This document shows, piece by piece, positions 48,561-60,529 of a DNA stretch of 64,000 nt. The notes beneath the pieces are model-generated. The model did not search any database. It saw only the letters and a program-made list of their open reading frames with translations, and had not been told where the DNA came from. Position 1 is the first letter of the stretch. Every line of letters begins with the position of its first letter. The stretch lies in assembly GCA_947095585.1 (NCBI GenBank), contig OX352766.1, forward strand, positions 682,001-746,000, written 5' to 3'. The translations under genes and the position numbers were made by a program. This stretch comes from Nephrocerus scutellatus. Its lineage: Eukaryota > Arthropoda > Insecta > Diptera > Pipunculidae.

Positions 48561-49014
48561 CCAAGTGGTTTGTGTACTGGATATTTCGTTAATCAGCACT
48601 GCGTAGCGGACAGTGGAAAAATTAACTTATCGTTTCCCACTGTCGTAACGATCACACCTGCGAAACGCTCTTATTTCACCCTCTACTGAACGCGCCTCTC
48701 AAAAATCTGGAAGGTCCAAAATCCCCATAAACAGACGCGTATTTGTAATCCGATTAAGGAGAACGAGTTCTCAGCTTAGGTATTTTGCTATTCTGCTTCA
48801 GGTTGCATAATTCGAGCGAAGAGCAAGTTTCCGAACTCTGGACAACGATTGCCTATTCGCGGTATCGAGCACGTAATAGGTTCATAGACATTTGAGAATT
48901 CATACGCTATGACTGGCAAGCTGGTAAGCCATCCTCCTGTGAGTCCAGTTTTCAAGAATTTTTTCCACCATTCCGGTGCCTATCTGTCTGTCTGTCTGGG
49001 ATTATCCGCATAAT
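48561..49014. other. Gene-free stretch
   Basis: Only a (TCTG)n-type tract near 48986-49000 stands out. It may include the 3' end of the transposon whose coding part begins at 49015, but no terminal repeat was located. Confidence 0.4.
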
Positions 49015-49367
49015 ATCTATCCTTAACGGCACCCCATAGAAAGAAGTCCATCGGCGTCAAATCGCAGTTCCGCGCATGCCAATTGACATCTCAATAACGG
49101 CTGATAATCGAGAGATCGATTGTCAGTCGGCTTGTAAGGCATGTTGCGCCATCTTGTTGAAACCAAAGGTAGTCCACGTTAATGGCGTCGATTTGAGGCC
49201 ATAAAAGGTTGGTCAGCATGGCTCTGTAACGACTGCCATTGTAACGGCGTTTCCAGCAGCGTTTTCGAAGAAACTCCAAAATTCACAACAAACTGTCGCT
49301 CTTGGTGAATGCATTGGTTTCTCTACGATTACGTGTGGCTGTCTGGTAGTTTGGGAACACTCCTGAC
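49015..49367 (-). pseudogene. IS630/mariner-related transposase, C-terminal half
   Basis: Minus strand: QTTRQPHVIVEKPMHSPRAT, VCCEFWS, a short deletion, then NGSRYRAMLTNLLWPQIDAI, VDYLWFQQDGATC (second catalytic Asp), LTIDLSI and, after a frame change, DVNWHARNCDLTPMDFFLWG (third catalytic Asp region). Same family as the N-terminal piece at 21770-22240. It abuts a jockey RT on the opposite strand at about 49367. Confidence 0.8.
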
Positions 49368-50100
49368 TAAACAAAACTTGATACCAAATCACCGGTTCGG
49401 TTTTCGACGTCAACATTCTACTAAAGATACACAGAGTGATTAATAAAATATTAGTCGACTTTGATGAGAAAATATTCTGTTTAGCCGTTTTCCTGGATAT
49501 CGCAAAAGCTTTCGAAAAAGTCTGGCATCCTGGTTTCTAATACTGTACTGTAAAAACACAACTATCACTTGAAGTCTACCAAATTTTGAAAAACTACCAA
49601 AGTGAACGATACTTTTACGTTAATTATAACTATGCTAAGCATATCAGCCGGTGGTGTACCTCAAGGAAGCATGCTTGGACCTCCACTACACAGCATAGAA
49701 AATTGATATTCTATGATAGCACCTATCGCAGACGACACTATCCCCTTGACATCCCATAAATGCATATCCACAGCAACGAGAAGTAACTAAAATCTATGGT
49801 TTCGGATAATGCTATTAATGAAGACAAATCAGTCCAAGTTATATTCACGACGAGACGAGAAAGAATAAAAATTGAAAAACAAGCAAAACGCTTAGGACCT
49901 GGGAATACCACACTTTGCAAAAACGAAACACGATTCAAGTCAAATTCCGACAGCTCTTGGGCCAAGCTATCTTTGGACAAAAAAAATCGTACTTTTCAAG
50001 ACAATTATTAAACCAATTTGGACCTACGGAGTGCAATTCTGATATGATCCTTGAATCAGAAGTCGTGCGTTATGGACGGAACCATCTTTACGGTTTCTAA
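49368..50100 (+). pseudogene. Jockey-like RT fragment
   Basis: Plus strand: LIPNHRFGFRRQHSTKDT, KIFCLAVFLDIAKAFEKVWH (motif A, D present), YQILKNYQSERYFYV, motif B SAGVPQGSMLGPPL. The motif C region is shortened (IADDT), then INEDKSVQVIFTTRRER and IIKPIWTYGVQFW near the end. Several frameshifts and a deletion between motifs B and C. Non-functional. Confidence 0.8.
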
Positions 50101-50689
50101 GTAAAAATCTTAATATTTATATTATAGGGCATCGGTTTCTTTAAAGAAAATCGACTAAAAATAAAATAAAAAAGCCAATATCACGATTATATTAGCAACC
50201 CCCTAACGTTAAACTCGGCGGCGCCAAGGCCAGCCAAGACCAAGGCGTGCTTGCCGATCAAAATCCAACTTAGAACTCAATCGATGAAAGGATAAAACCG
50301 CAAAACATCGTAAATTGCGGATGCCTTTTTCAATAGAAAACGATAAAAAGCCGACCGACGGCATAACACCAACACCAAAAACAACGACAACAACAAAAAA
50401 ACTATAACAACACAAAAGTGGTACTAGGAAATTAGTAAACAACACCGAATGACCAAATGGTTGCGATTAAAGGTCCAAACGCCCGCAGGATATATAATGG
50501 TCTCGTATGGATATACGTCTATAACACGTCGATTCCAGTAGTCTATTGTGACTGATATGAGGTAACATCCAAACTATACGCACAGTGACGCAGAGACAAG
50601 AAATCGCGACAAAATTGTAAAGAGAGTGGAAATGAGGGTGCAACTAGGAGACAGATGGTCGGTAAGGGTAGGGCAAGGGTGTAGGATGA
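50101..50689. other. Gene-free stretch
   Basis: AACAA/ACAAC-type simple sequence near 50370-50410. No coding sequence recognised. Confidence 0.5.
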
Positions 50690-51088
50690 CCAAACATAGA
50701 TAGGAAGAAGATGAAGAAGAAGATGAAGAAAAAGAAGAAGAATAAAAGGAAAAGGAACAGAATCGGAAACAGAAAGAAGAACAGAAACAGAAATAGAACA
50801 GAAACAGAAACGGAAACACAGAAACAAAAAAACAAAGAACCAAAGAAACAAAGAAACAGAGAAACAGAGAAAAAGAGACACAGAGACACAGAGAAACAAA
50901 GAATCAGAGAAACAGAGAAACAAAGAAACAAAGAAACAAAGAAACAAAGAAACAGAGAAACAGAGAAACAAAGAAACAAAGAAACAAAGAAACAGAGAAA
51001 CAAAGAAACAGAGAAACAGAGAAACAGAGAAACAAAGAAACAAAGAAACGAGGAAACAGAGAAACAAAGAAACAAAGAAACAAAGAAA
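50690..51088. repeat. GAAACA/GAAACAAA hexamer-octamer repeat running into the gap
   Basis: Starts with AAGAAGATG repeats and becomes a long tract of GAAACAAA and GAAACAGA units that stops at the N run. The Lys/Glu/Arg frame (+) and Phe/Leu/Ser frames (-) across it are artefacts. Confidence 0.95.
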
Positions 51089-51288
51089 NNNNNNNNNNNN
51101 NNNNNNNNNNNNNNNNNNNNNNNNNNNNNNNNNNNNNNNNNNNNNNNNNNNNNNNNNNNNNNNNNNNNNNNNNNNNNNNNNNNNNNNNNNNNNNNNNNNN
51201 NNNNNNNNNNNNNNNNNNNNNNNNNNNNNNNNNNNNNNNNNNNNNNNNNNNNNNNNNNNNNNNNNNNNNNNNNNNNNNNNNNNNNNNN
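51089..51288. other. Assembly gap (200 N)
   Basis: Exactly 200 N bases at the end of the GAAACA repeat. A round gap size suggests a placeholder, so the repeat's true length is unknown. Confidence 0.99.
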
Positions 51289-53284
51289 TAGTTGGGCGCG
51301 TAAGAGCCGCTTACTGTTCGAAGGGTAGATTGTTGTTGTTGTTGTTGTTGTTGTTGTTACCTGACCTGCCAGCAGGTATTAGAAGTGAGTTGTGTGTTTA
51401 TTTGTGCGCCATTCAACTTGACGGACACGTCGCAGCTACAATTGAGCCGTCGACTGAAGGTCTTGCTTGGTAGGGCGCTCCACTGCCAGTACGTGCACCC
51501 ATCATCTGTCTGTGACACTGACAAGAAATGTTGTCTAGCCGCCCGCCCACTCTACACAGCCAACACACCGCACCACCGCATGACCAACTTTACCAGAAGC
51601 CCATCATCATCATCTTCATCAACTTACTTCTTCCGTACTTCGATTGTCCGAAATGTCTTCCTGGCGTGCTGTACTCCAGTTTATTGAGCGAATCGTCGTC
51701 GTCACCGACAACAACGGCAAGTGTTGAAGCAGAATAACACACGTTTAGTTGTTAAGTGTGGTGGCTGGCGCCAGCTGCGCCTGACTGCCTCCGTCAACAG
51801 CTGTTATTTTATAGAAAAAAATAGAAATAAAAAAAAAAACTGTGACTTTTTGGTCATTCGCGCGTTTGTTTGTTTGCTTGTCATTTCATTCGAGATGGGA
51901 TATTAGCGCGAATCAATGCCAAGATATAAGAAATACAGAAATGTAGATGTGCTACTTGATGGGCAGGAGCGGTCCGCTTGAAGTCACCGATCTGATTATC
52001 ACATCTTCCATATGTTCTGTATAGAGGAAAGTTATCAGAGAACTTCGAGATCCTAAGTGGGATCGAACAAGGTTGCATTCTATTACCGATACTTTTTGTA
52101 AGTGATGTAAGATACATCCATATTGCAGATATGGCAGCTTTGTATCTATTTGGATAGATTCAATGCAATGAATTTTTTGTGGAATCGTTTCTTGCCAGAA
52201 ATTAAAATTAAGGCCAGTCAATATAGATAGACAGGCATGAACTCACGCAATATGACGTGACATAACATGATAGTATGTGACATGACGTGATATTACATGT
52301 AATTACGTCCAAGGGAGACCAACATGTTACGATCGGTTTTAATAAAGGAACGAAAACATTTTTTTTTGTATTATTTTCCAGAAATAAGTACATATATTCC
52401 ATTAGGAACGTTTTTATTAGCTTGCTTTCGTGTATCTTGTTGTCTGTCTGTGCGGGTGGAATTTTGTAATTGATTTTAAGCTAACTTCCCATTGAGCTAG
52501 AGACTTGAAACTTTAAACATAGCTCCGAACTGGATGAACATTGACAAAAAAAAATAATAATTCAACGCGAGTTTGCGCGAGCAAAGCAAACTACTACGCA
52601 CAATACTCGTTTTATATAAAAAAAAATGTATTTTTATTAGCTAACATGTTCATTTATATATCACACACCATACAACCAGATCATATCTATATACATATAT
52701 ATACAGGCGATTTGCACCACCCGTTGTACACAGCACAGTAGCCCAACCGGTCAAGCTACTGACTGCCGAGCTATCGTCCCACCATTGCACCATTAGCCGT
52801 AGGTACAATATCGAGCCGAAGTAAATGGGAATTACTTTTACATTGAGAGCGGTGGAACCGAACAAAAACAACAAAAGTACAAAATTTCGTTTGGCGAAAA
52901 ATTCACCAATATAATTCCCACACGTCTTTTGCAAGCAGACACAGACTACAGGGAACATCTGAAGCCGCACGGGTCACACGAAGTAGTTCATTCGAAGTAC
53001 GGGATCTTCTGGTCCTCAATCAAATTTTGATTACCTCGAAATTTTTCTATGCGTATTTTGTCTGGTACGGTGACGTGTAGCGTCGTTACACACCCTCCGA
53101 AGCTTGTATGGTTCAGTTGAAGAATATTTTAATTAGCAGAGAAACAAATGAAAATAGGAGAGAGATTATTTCAAGAATATAACACAAAAAATGCTCAGGA
53201 TGACCAGAGTTCTTTTGTATTCAGAGTAGCTACAAGAAATGGCAGTTTTTATTGTTCTTACGTATGGCTTAATTCTTAATTCTA
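51289..53284. other. Gene-free stretch
   Basis: (GTT)n at about 51330-51358; TGACGTGA/TGACATGA repeats near 52250-52300. No recognised coding sequence. Confidence 0.5.
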
Positions 53285-54005
53285 AGTCAGTAGATTGAAG
53301 CAAGCGTTTAGCTACGCTTAGATCGTAGCGGTAAGTATATCGTAGCAAAGCGTTTAGCTACGCTTAGGTTTAGCTTTGAGTGTATCATAGCAAAGCCTTT
53401 AGCAAAGCGTTGTTCGTAGCGTTGAGTGTATTGTTACAAAGCATTTAACACAGCGCAGCGTTTAGTGATTCTTAGGTTATAGCGGTGAGTGTATCATAGC
53501 AAAGCCTTTAGTAATGCTATGGTCGTAGCGTTGAGTTTATCGTTGAAAGGCGGTGAGCAAAGCGTGGGTCATAGTAGTGAGTGTATCATACAAAGCATTT
53601 AGCTATGCGTAGGTTGTAGCGTTGAGTTTATCGTTGAAAGGCGGTGAGCAAAGCGTGGGTCATAGTAGTGAGTGTATCATACAAAGCATTTAGCTATGCT
53701 TAGGGCGATGCGGTGGGTTTATCGTTGAAAGGCGGTGAACGAAGCGTGGGTCATAGTAGTGAGTGTATCATAGCAAAGCATTTAGCTATGCTTAGGGCGA
53801 TGCGGTGGGTTTATCGTTGAAAGGCGTTCAGCAAAGCGTTGGTCGTAGCGTTGAGTGTATTATATCAAAGCGTTTAACACTGCGTGAGTCGTAGCAGTTA
53901 GTGTATCGTCGTAGCAAAGCGTTTAGCTACGCTTAGGCTTAGCGGTGATTGTATCGTAGTAAAGCTTTTAGCTATGCTAAGGTCGTAGCGGTGAGTTTAT
54001 TGATG
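53285..54005. repeat. Minisatellite with GTTTATCGTTGAAAGGCG, about 91-bp dimers
   Basis: Half-units of about 45 bp built on AGCAAAGCGT, GTCGTAGCGTTGAGTGTAT and TTTAGCTATGCTTAGG. In the centre, GTTTATCGTTGAAAGGCG recurs at about 53535, 53625, 53717 and 53809, a 91-92 bp period. Confidence 0.9.
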
Positions 54006-55724
54006 TGATACAAAATCTAATCACAGCTCGATGCATGGCTTGCTCAGATGGTCGATGGATCATGAAGTCGTCTATAAGTTGCGCGAATCGACGACTGATT
54101 TTCAAAGTAAATTTGGAGAGTTTGTAAGCGACCGCTCGTTTGCCAATTAACTCTTCTGTAAGTTGAAATAAACGAATAAAGAGTGATATTGAAGTAAAAA
54201 CTGAACTCTCTTGAAGGATGTATTGTCGAAAATAAAATCAAAAGTTTGAAAATTACAAATTAGGCCTACAATAGAAGATTTTACTCCGAAGATATCCACC
54301 GGATTGCAACCCAAAGATACTGCACGAAAGTTTTTACCTTTTCGGTGTTTCATTTTCGGGTATCTACATATCTTTGTCCAACTATTGCACATCGGGAGGA
54401 CGACACATTCGATCAAGTCAAGACTGATGGTGATGGGCTACCCTCCCTCGCCTGCCCCCTTCATGGGATTACAACCATCAGACCAAGAGTTACATACAAT
54501 TACGAGCGTAACAATAATTATTCTACTCGTATGAGGCCCTATATTTTATCGTGATTGCGATTTGGCTTTCCACGACCATCAACAGTTCGATCGACTGATC
54601 CGTATTCCTCGTCATTGTTGGTCGATGTGGTGCGACGGTGCGACGGTGCGGCGGCGGCACAGCCATCGCTCGTTGGCATTCAATTAGAGTACGAATTTGA
54701 GTTCGAATCCGCGTCTAAGGTCGACTGGGGCCGGCAGACGAATCAAATCAAATCCAAATCTCAATTCAAAATATGTACATTCTCGGCAGTGTTTTGTTGT
54801 TGTTGTTGCTAAGCTCCGCAGTCGAAGACCATGCAATCGCGCTAAACAAATTCAATTCAAAATGGGCTTGGTGGTGGTGGTGGTACGAAAGTATCACAAT
54901 AGAACGACGACGACGACGACGACGACGACGTGGAAATATTGCCGCGCATGGGTTAGTTGTTTTTCGAACTGATGATCTGCAGCTGGAGCTGGAGTGCGGA
55001 GACGGCTAATCTCTGAATCTGATATCGAGAGATGGATGGTTGTTTGGTTGGATGGGTGGATAAACGGACAACGAGTGATTTTTACTAATTGCTCCACCAA
55101 ATCACGTACCGCTTTCAAATACACACGCATCCACAACCTCAACCGCCCGACAACCCCCCCTCACCCACTTACCGAATCACGATCCCCCGCCGTAATGTCA
55201 CAGATACGTTATAGAGCGCCAAAGCGCAACCAGCTCAGCTCAGGTGATTAATTATTTCATTAGCGTATCCGCGTGTATGTAACGATGTATCTGTTACTGT
55301 GTTATGCCACAAATGTGTACACAAACGCGTACGTGAACTTCTCTGGGAATTTGCGGCCACATGAGAACTCTGTTTCGTCTCTGTTTTGGTCATTTTCCAG
55401 AGGAGTCAACCGTTGGCGGATTGGCATTGGCATTGGCACGCATAACAACTGATCGTTGTTACTCAAGCACGGGCGAGAAAAAGCTAAGAAGCGCTTCTCA
55501 TAATTTGATTGCTTGTGCAGTTTACCGTTACACGAACTAAATACTCGTACAGATACTCGTACAAATACGGCCGGCACGGCACAACTGCAGATTGCTCAAA
55601 ATCGTCGACAATATACGTCCGTCAGTAATTTACGAATTCTAAGCACACTGACGACACTGAGCCATCCGACCCAGAGCATAAATTTAACAAAAAGTCGTTT
55701 TATTACAAAAGCCTTTGCTGTGCT
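54006..55724. other. Gene-free stretch
   Basis: Contains (GAC)n at about 54903-54930 and short GGTGCGACGGT repeats near 54630-54655. No recognised domain in any frame. Confidence 0.5.
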
Positions 55725-55727
55725 GCT

Positions 55728-55967
55728 GTGACGAACAAACAACGGACATTTGCGGTAAAAGGGCGCAAAGTCATTGTCATGAAAACCCGTGACGATGTTT
55801 TGGGAAAAAAATTAACGATGGATCTAATTTTTGATGAAATTCGCCCCCAACCAAAGCTCACTGTTGTGGGCCATTTGATTAGCGGTGGCTGGACCTTAGT
55901 TAATACTTTACGGCTAAACTTGCGGGTCGTGCTTGACTACATGCAAGCAGGTACAGAACATACATAA
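55728..55967 (+). other. Unassigned 79-codon frame, possible exon or element remnant
   Basis: MTNKQRTFAVKGRKVIVMKT opens a frame of fairly balanced composition that includes LGKKLTMDLIFDEIRP and VVGHLISGGWTLVNTLRL. I do not recognise it. A GCAG/GTACAG sequence near 55950 could be a splice donor. It lies outside any identified repeat and is the only frame here that looks neither repeat-derived nor recognisably transposon-derived, but the support is compositional only. Confidence 0.2.
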
Positions 55968-56229
55968 GTGGTGGTACAGTTCGGAGTCAACCTAAACCTG
56001 ACCTAACATGCCTCCACAATTAGAACGGCTAACCTTTTGCCACCGATTGCACATGCTTTGCAGGTCACCATCGACTTCTGCACGCCAACTAAGCCAAGGT
56101 CATCTCCTATTTAAGCTACACGAATTTCAGGCTCGTTTCTGAGAACACTACTTAACTGTGGACCAAGTTTTTACGGCGCTGGGACTTAAGTCGCCGGAAT
56201 TAATTTTGGGACTTATGACTCACTTAAAT

Positions 56230-56562
56230 GGGACATCGTCGTTGTCGTGTTTCATAAATCCTACCGCAAGGGCCTTTTCGCTCATGCGAGCAAGATGGCC
56301 TGTCCACCGGAGCTTACCGAGCTTAATTCTCTTCACGATGTCGACATCGCAGTAACGCTTGTAGATCTCATCATTATAGAGTCTCCGGAATCATCCTTTG
56401 TCACATACGGGACCAACAATTCTCCGTAAGACTTTTCTATCGAACGTTGCTAAGAGGTCAGAATGCTTTGAGCTAAGCACACAAGTCTCGGATCCATATG
56501 TAAGTACTGGTATGACCATTGTCTTATATAACAGCAACTCGGATGTTACGGTGAAGTTCATG
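56230..56562 (-). pseudogene. Non-LTR ORF2, C-terminal fragment (copy C)
   Basis: Minus strand: LTYGSETCVLSSKHSDLLAT, RKVLRRIVGPVCDKG, then YNDEIYKRYCDVDIVKRIKL, GKLRWTGHLARMSEKALAVG. Better preserved than copy A (810-1222), with one clear stop after VCDKG. The typical C-terminal RGRP tail is cut at about 56230. It is preceded, on the coding strand, by the 41-bp minisatellite. Confidence 0.8.
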
Positions 56563-56569
56563 GATTTGA

Positions 56570-57160
56570 AAAGTCTTGACAGACTATAGTAGGCCTTTTT
56601 CGCTTTAGGATGAGTCTTGACAGACTAAAGTAGGCTTTGTTAGCTTTAGGAAGAGTTTTGATAGAACTTTGTAGGCTTTTTTGTCTTAAGGATGAGTCTT
56701 GGCAGACCAAAGTAGGCTTTTTGGCTTTAAGAAGAGTCTTGACAGACATTAGTAGGCTTTGGTAGCTTTAGGAAGAGTCTTGACAGACCCAAGTAGGCTT
56801 TGATGGGCTTAATAAGAGCCTTGACCGACGAAAGTAGGCTTTTTTAGCTTTAGGAAGAGTCTTGACAAACTAAAGTAGGTTTTATTGGCTTGAAGAAGAG
56901 CCTTGATGGACTAAAGTAGGCTTTTTTAGCTTTACGAAGAGTCTTGTTGGACTAAAGCCTTGTTGGCTATAACCTTGGCCGACGAAAGTAGGCTTTGTTA
57001 GCTTTAGGAAGAGTCTTGATAGGCATAAGTATGCTTTGTTGGCTTTAGGAAGAGTCTTGATGGACTAAGGTAGGCTTTGTTAGCTATAGGAAAAGTCTTC
57101 ATGGACTAAAGTAGGCTTTGTTAGCTATAAGAAGAGTCTTGACAGTCTAAAGTAGGCTTT
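56570..57160. repeat. 41-bp minisatellite (GAGTCTTGACAGAC type), locus 3
   Basis: About 14 units with AGTAGGCTTTGTTAGCTTTA and GGAAGAGTCTTGACAGAC. Flanked on both sides by pieces of one ORF2 type (57165-57640 and 56230-56562) in the same orientation. Confidence 0.9.
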
Positions 57161-57164
57161 GTTC

Positions 57165-57640
57165 ACATAACTTCGTCTATGCTTGGTGGCGGCAGCACAG
57201 TATGGTCTTCGGTCATTGGTGGAGCCGAGGCATTGGAGGAGTTAGCTGGCCATATAGCAGCTCATTAAAGTGCTCGTTGCCTTTGATATCGGCGAACAGA
57301 TTAACCTCCCTTGTCTTTGTGCAGTATGTGCAATGCGGTGTATATTGCGTCATACCGCGGACTCTCTGGTAGGATTTCTGCGCCTGGTGCGGTCTTTGCA
57401 CTCTGCACTGTTTCACTTCACGGCTGTGGTTCTTCTTCCAGGCTGCTTTCTTTCACCGGTCAACTGTCAACTTTCATAGCTTCTGAGCTCTCAATATTCA
57501 TCTTCGACTTTCGGAGTTTGGTGAGATTGTTGCAAAGCTCGGTACCCAACATTCTTACGATCAGTCACTAGCTTACATTCGAGTCATCGAACCATCTCTA
57601 CGACTACTACCTAAGATGGAGTCAGCAGTACCAACTAATG
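57165..57640 (-). pseudogene. Non-LTR ORF2, linker fragment (copy C)
   Basis: Minus strand from 57600: WFDDECKLVTDRKNVGYRAL (in shifted frames), QQSHQTPK, then HQAQKSYQRVRGMTQYTPHC, VNLFADIKGNEHFNELLYGQ, and PPPSIDEV, where the frame meets the minisatellite at 57160. The RT core that should follow is absent. Together with 56230-56562 this is one element with its RT core replaced by a minisatellite. Confidence 0.75.
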
Positions 57641-60529
57641 ACATTATTTTTAAGGCGTGTCCATTTCGCTTTTACGCCCGATATCTTAGCCGCAGGACTT
57701 AGTTTCCCTGTATTTATGGCGATTCCCATCGTTTCTGGTCTGTTCGTTGCGAAGGGCATTTACATTCATTTAATCGAGAATCTACTGTTCTTGCGTTACA
57801 TCGGTTAGTTCATTTAATCGAGAATCTACTGTATTGGTACTCGTTGTCATTGATGCCACAATTAAATGACAAAGAACCAACAAAATCATAATTAATACGA
57901 AAGTTGGAATTCTCGAAAGTGCATTTTTTGCCCTATGTTGTTGTTGTTGTTGTTGTTGTTGGTCCTCGACAACCCCTCGGATGACACTCTTTGTCAAAGT
58001 CATTGCTGTGTGTTTTTTGTTGCAGCTTACGTACGTATGTTTCTGTAGGTATGTTGCGTGGACAACGCGCAAATGCAAAGACCAAATGGTGGAGTAGTAT
58101 CGACGAGATATTGCACTGTGGGGTCGAAACAACAACACAACAGCAACAAAAAAAACCAAAACAGCACAGAATTATTATTCAATTATTACAATGGGTGCCT
58201 TTTTTTCTCAGTATTTGAGGCATTTGCAAAGCAGACTAAATGTGCAGAGGAGGAGGACGCGCATGCATAGAGGTGCTCATCAATCCGTCGCAAATCCACA
58301 GACTAAGACTGGTGAAAAAAATATTTTATCTTTTGTTGCTGTGGCTATACGAAGACAATGATGATCTTAGGTGGTGGTGTGGTGGTGTGGCGGAACGGAG
58401 AACCTCTGCGAACGTTCTCCTCTCCCTGCTTCGCTGTTAATAAAATATACAACGACGCCGCGCGGCGATCTGCGATGCATCATCTATACGAGGGGTATGT
58501 GATGTTGCCAATCCAAATCCGAATCCCGAATTCGAATCCGCGCATCCGATGGTGGCGCGGCGCGGCACGGCGCGGCACGGCGGTGATATTATAAATTCTG
58601 CCGCAGCCTTCCTAAATCATTTAATAAGTTGCTCACATTTCGTTTCATTTATTCGTCACACTGCGACTGTGAGATAGCCGCCCTGTGTTGTTGTTGCAGG
58701 CAGTCAGCCATCCAGTCAGCCATCCAGTCAGCCAGCCAGCCAGCCCTCCTTTCGAGGAGGAAAAAACAAAGTTCCTGTAGATACAGCGAAGATCCTTCTG
58801 TTTCGGTGTCATTGTTATGCATGCATGTGTGTTCCTCTGTATGTGTGTGTTTGTGGTGGTGACGTCTCCTCTTGTGAATAGGCCCATAAATAATTATCGA
58901 CAGAGGCAAGAATTTGAAAGGTTCGATTAAGGCCGAAAAAAAAGCGAAGCGACGCGGCGACGTAACGAAATCGGTTCAGAGCTGTGCGGCGCGAAGAAGT
59001 TGCATTGTCTTTGTCGTGCGATGATGATGATGATGATGATGAGAAGGACTCCTGCTGCTGCTGCTTCCACTGTACCTTACCTAGCTGTGGAGTTCAAGCT
59101 GCTGTTACTGCTGCCGTTGTTAAGGATGCCATTGAGGTGAGATGGCCTCTGACGGTCTACTACTCCCAATCCAAGTCGATAAAAAGTCGAAACGAAGTTT
59201 TTTCTCTGGCTTTGTTATTCGTTTTTGTCGTGATGGGGTAAAGGCTTTTTGCCAGCTCTCCAACATCCCGGTTGGGCAATCTATTTAACCCCAAACCCAT
59301 AAAGCAAAAACCAAGCGTCCAGCGTCCATCACGTTGTTGCTTAAATTATTCCGATTGCTGGTAGACTGGTAGAGAGCGAGAGCGTCTGCTGCGAAAATAT
59401 CACTTGACTTTTGGGCTTCTTGTCCCTGGATGTCGTTTGTCGGTCGTCGTTGCCGTCCACCTCCTCCTCCACCAAAAAACCCTTCGCCACATTCTCCCAC
59501 CGTCACTCTTCACCTCTTCCGAGGATAATGACCGTGATAGTTGCGCGTTGCTGTTACGTTCTGTTGGCAAAAAGCAAAAATCTGATGAAAAATACAAACA
59601 CTCGTATCTGAATTTATATCCTTTCGGAAATATATCTACAATAATAAGATGCGATGCGTTGAAAGGCAGATATCCGCACAGCGGCGGCGGCGGCGGGCGA
59701 CTCAACTCCATTGTTTCGTTTCGTTTCGATTCTTTGTTGTTATCTGTTTGGGAGCGCGCGTCCGCGTTTAAAAAATAAATTATTATTTATTCATACCGTT
59801 CAGCAGTCCGTCCGTCCTTCCGTCCGTCCGTCCGTCCAGTCAGCAGCGGTGCTATTGCTGCCTGCCGTTGCTGTCCTTAACGATTGTCAGGCAGATGCAT
59901 TGCACCGGAGGAGGAAAGCTCCTCGATGTCGGCCCGCCTGTTAATGAGAGTCAGTATCGCGCGACCATTGTCGTCCCGTTCGCCGTTCGGTCGCTTTGCA
60001 TTCCAGAGACATCTACACAAGGCTGCTCGTTACGGTTGCAGACGCAGACAATGTGTGCTCCGGATACATCATCAATAAATATGTTGTAGGTGTAACTAGA
60101 TACATGGTACATACATTTTCTCGTTCTCGAGAAATCGAGAAATTTATTGTACGTTCTTTGTTTGCACGAACGTGTATTATATAAATTACCTACGGTTCGT
60201 CTCTACGGCCCTCACATTCCGATATCAAACATATCTGACATAAGGAAATGTTGTAACAGCTGAACACGGCACTGTCAAACTTGACGTCTTATACGTTTTG
60301 TCATACGACAGATAAGTGCACAGCACAGCAACACTGAAACGTTCTCTTCTGGAGGATAGGCTGACAAAAAGCTCCCTCCAGCCCTTAGCTCTGACCACGA
60401 TCGCAACGTGGTCACGTAGAGCTTCATCCAACGCTAAAATACATTTTACCTTTATGTTGATCTTAAGGCCTAAGATCTCTGATGATTCCATAGAATGCCA
60501 AAATAGATACATTTAACTCTGAAACTTTT
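57641..60529. other. Gene-free stretch with microsatellites
   Basis: A 24-bp segment TTCATTTAATCGAGAATCTA plus CTGT is repeated at about 57769 and 57811. (GTT)n at about 57937-57960, CAGTCAGCCATC repeats at about 58701-58745, (GAT)n at about 59020-59042, (GTCC)n at about 59806-59836. No recognised coding sequence. Confidence 0.5.

Noticed and set aside
47357..48606. Lys/Pro/Ser-rich frames over the AAAAGACC repeat
   Set aside because: Tandem-repeat artefacts without any domain. The reverse-strand Phe/Gly-rich frames are their mirror.
50543..51328. Lys/Glu/Arg-rich plus-strand and Phe/Leu/Ser-rich minus-strand frames
   Set aside because: They are translations of GAAACA repeats, and one continues through the N gap.
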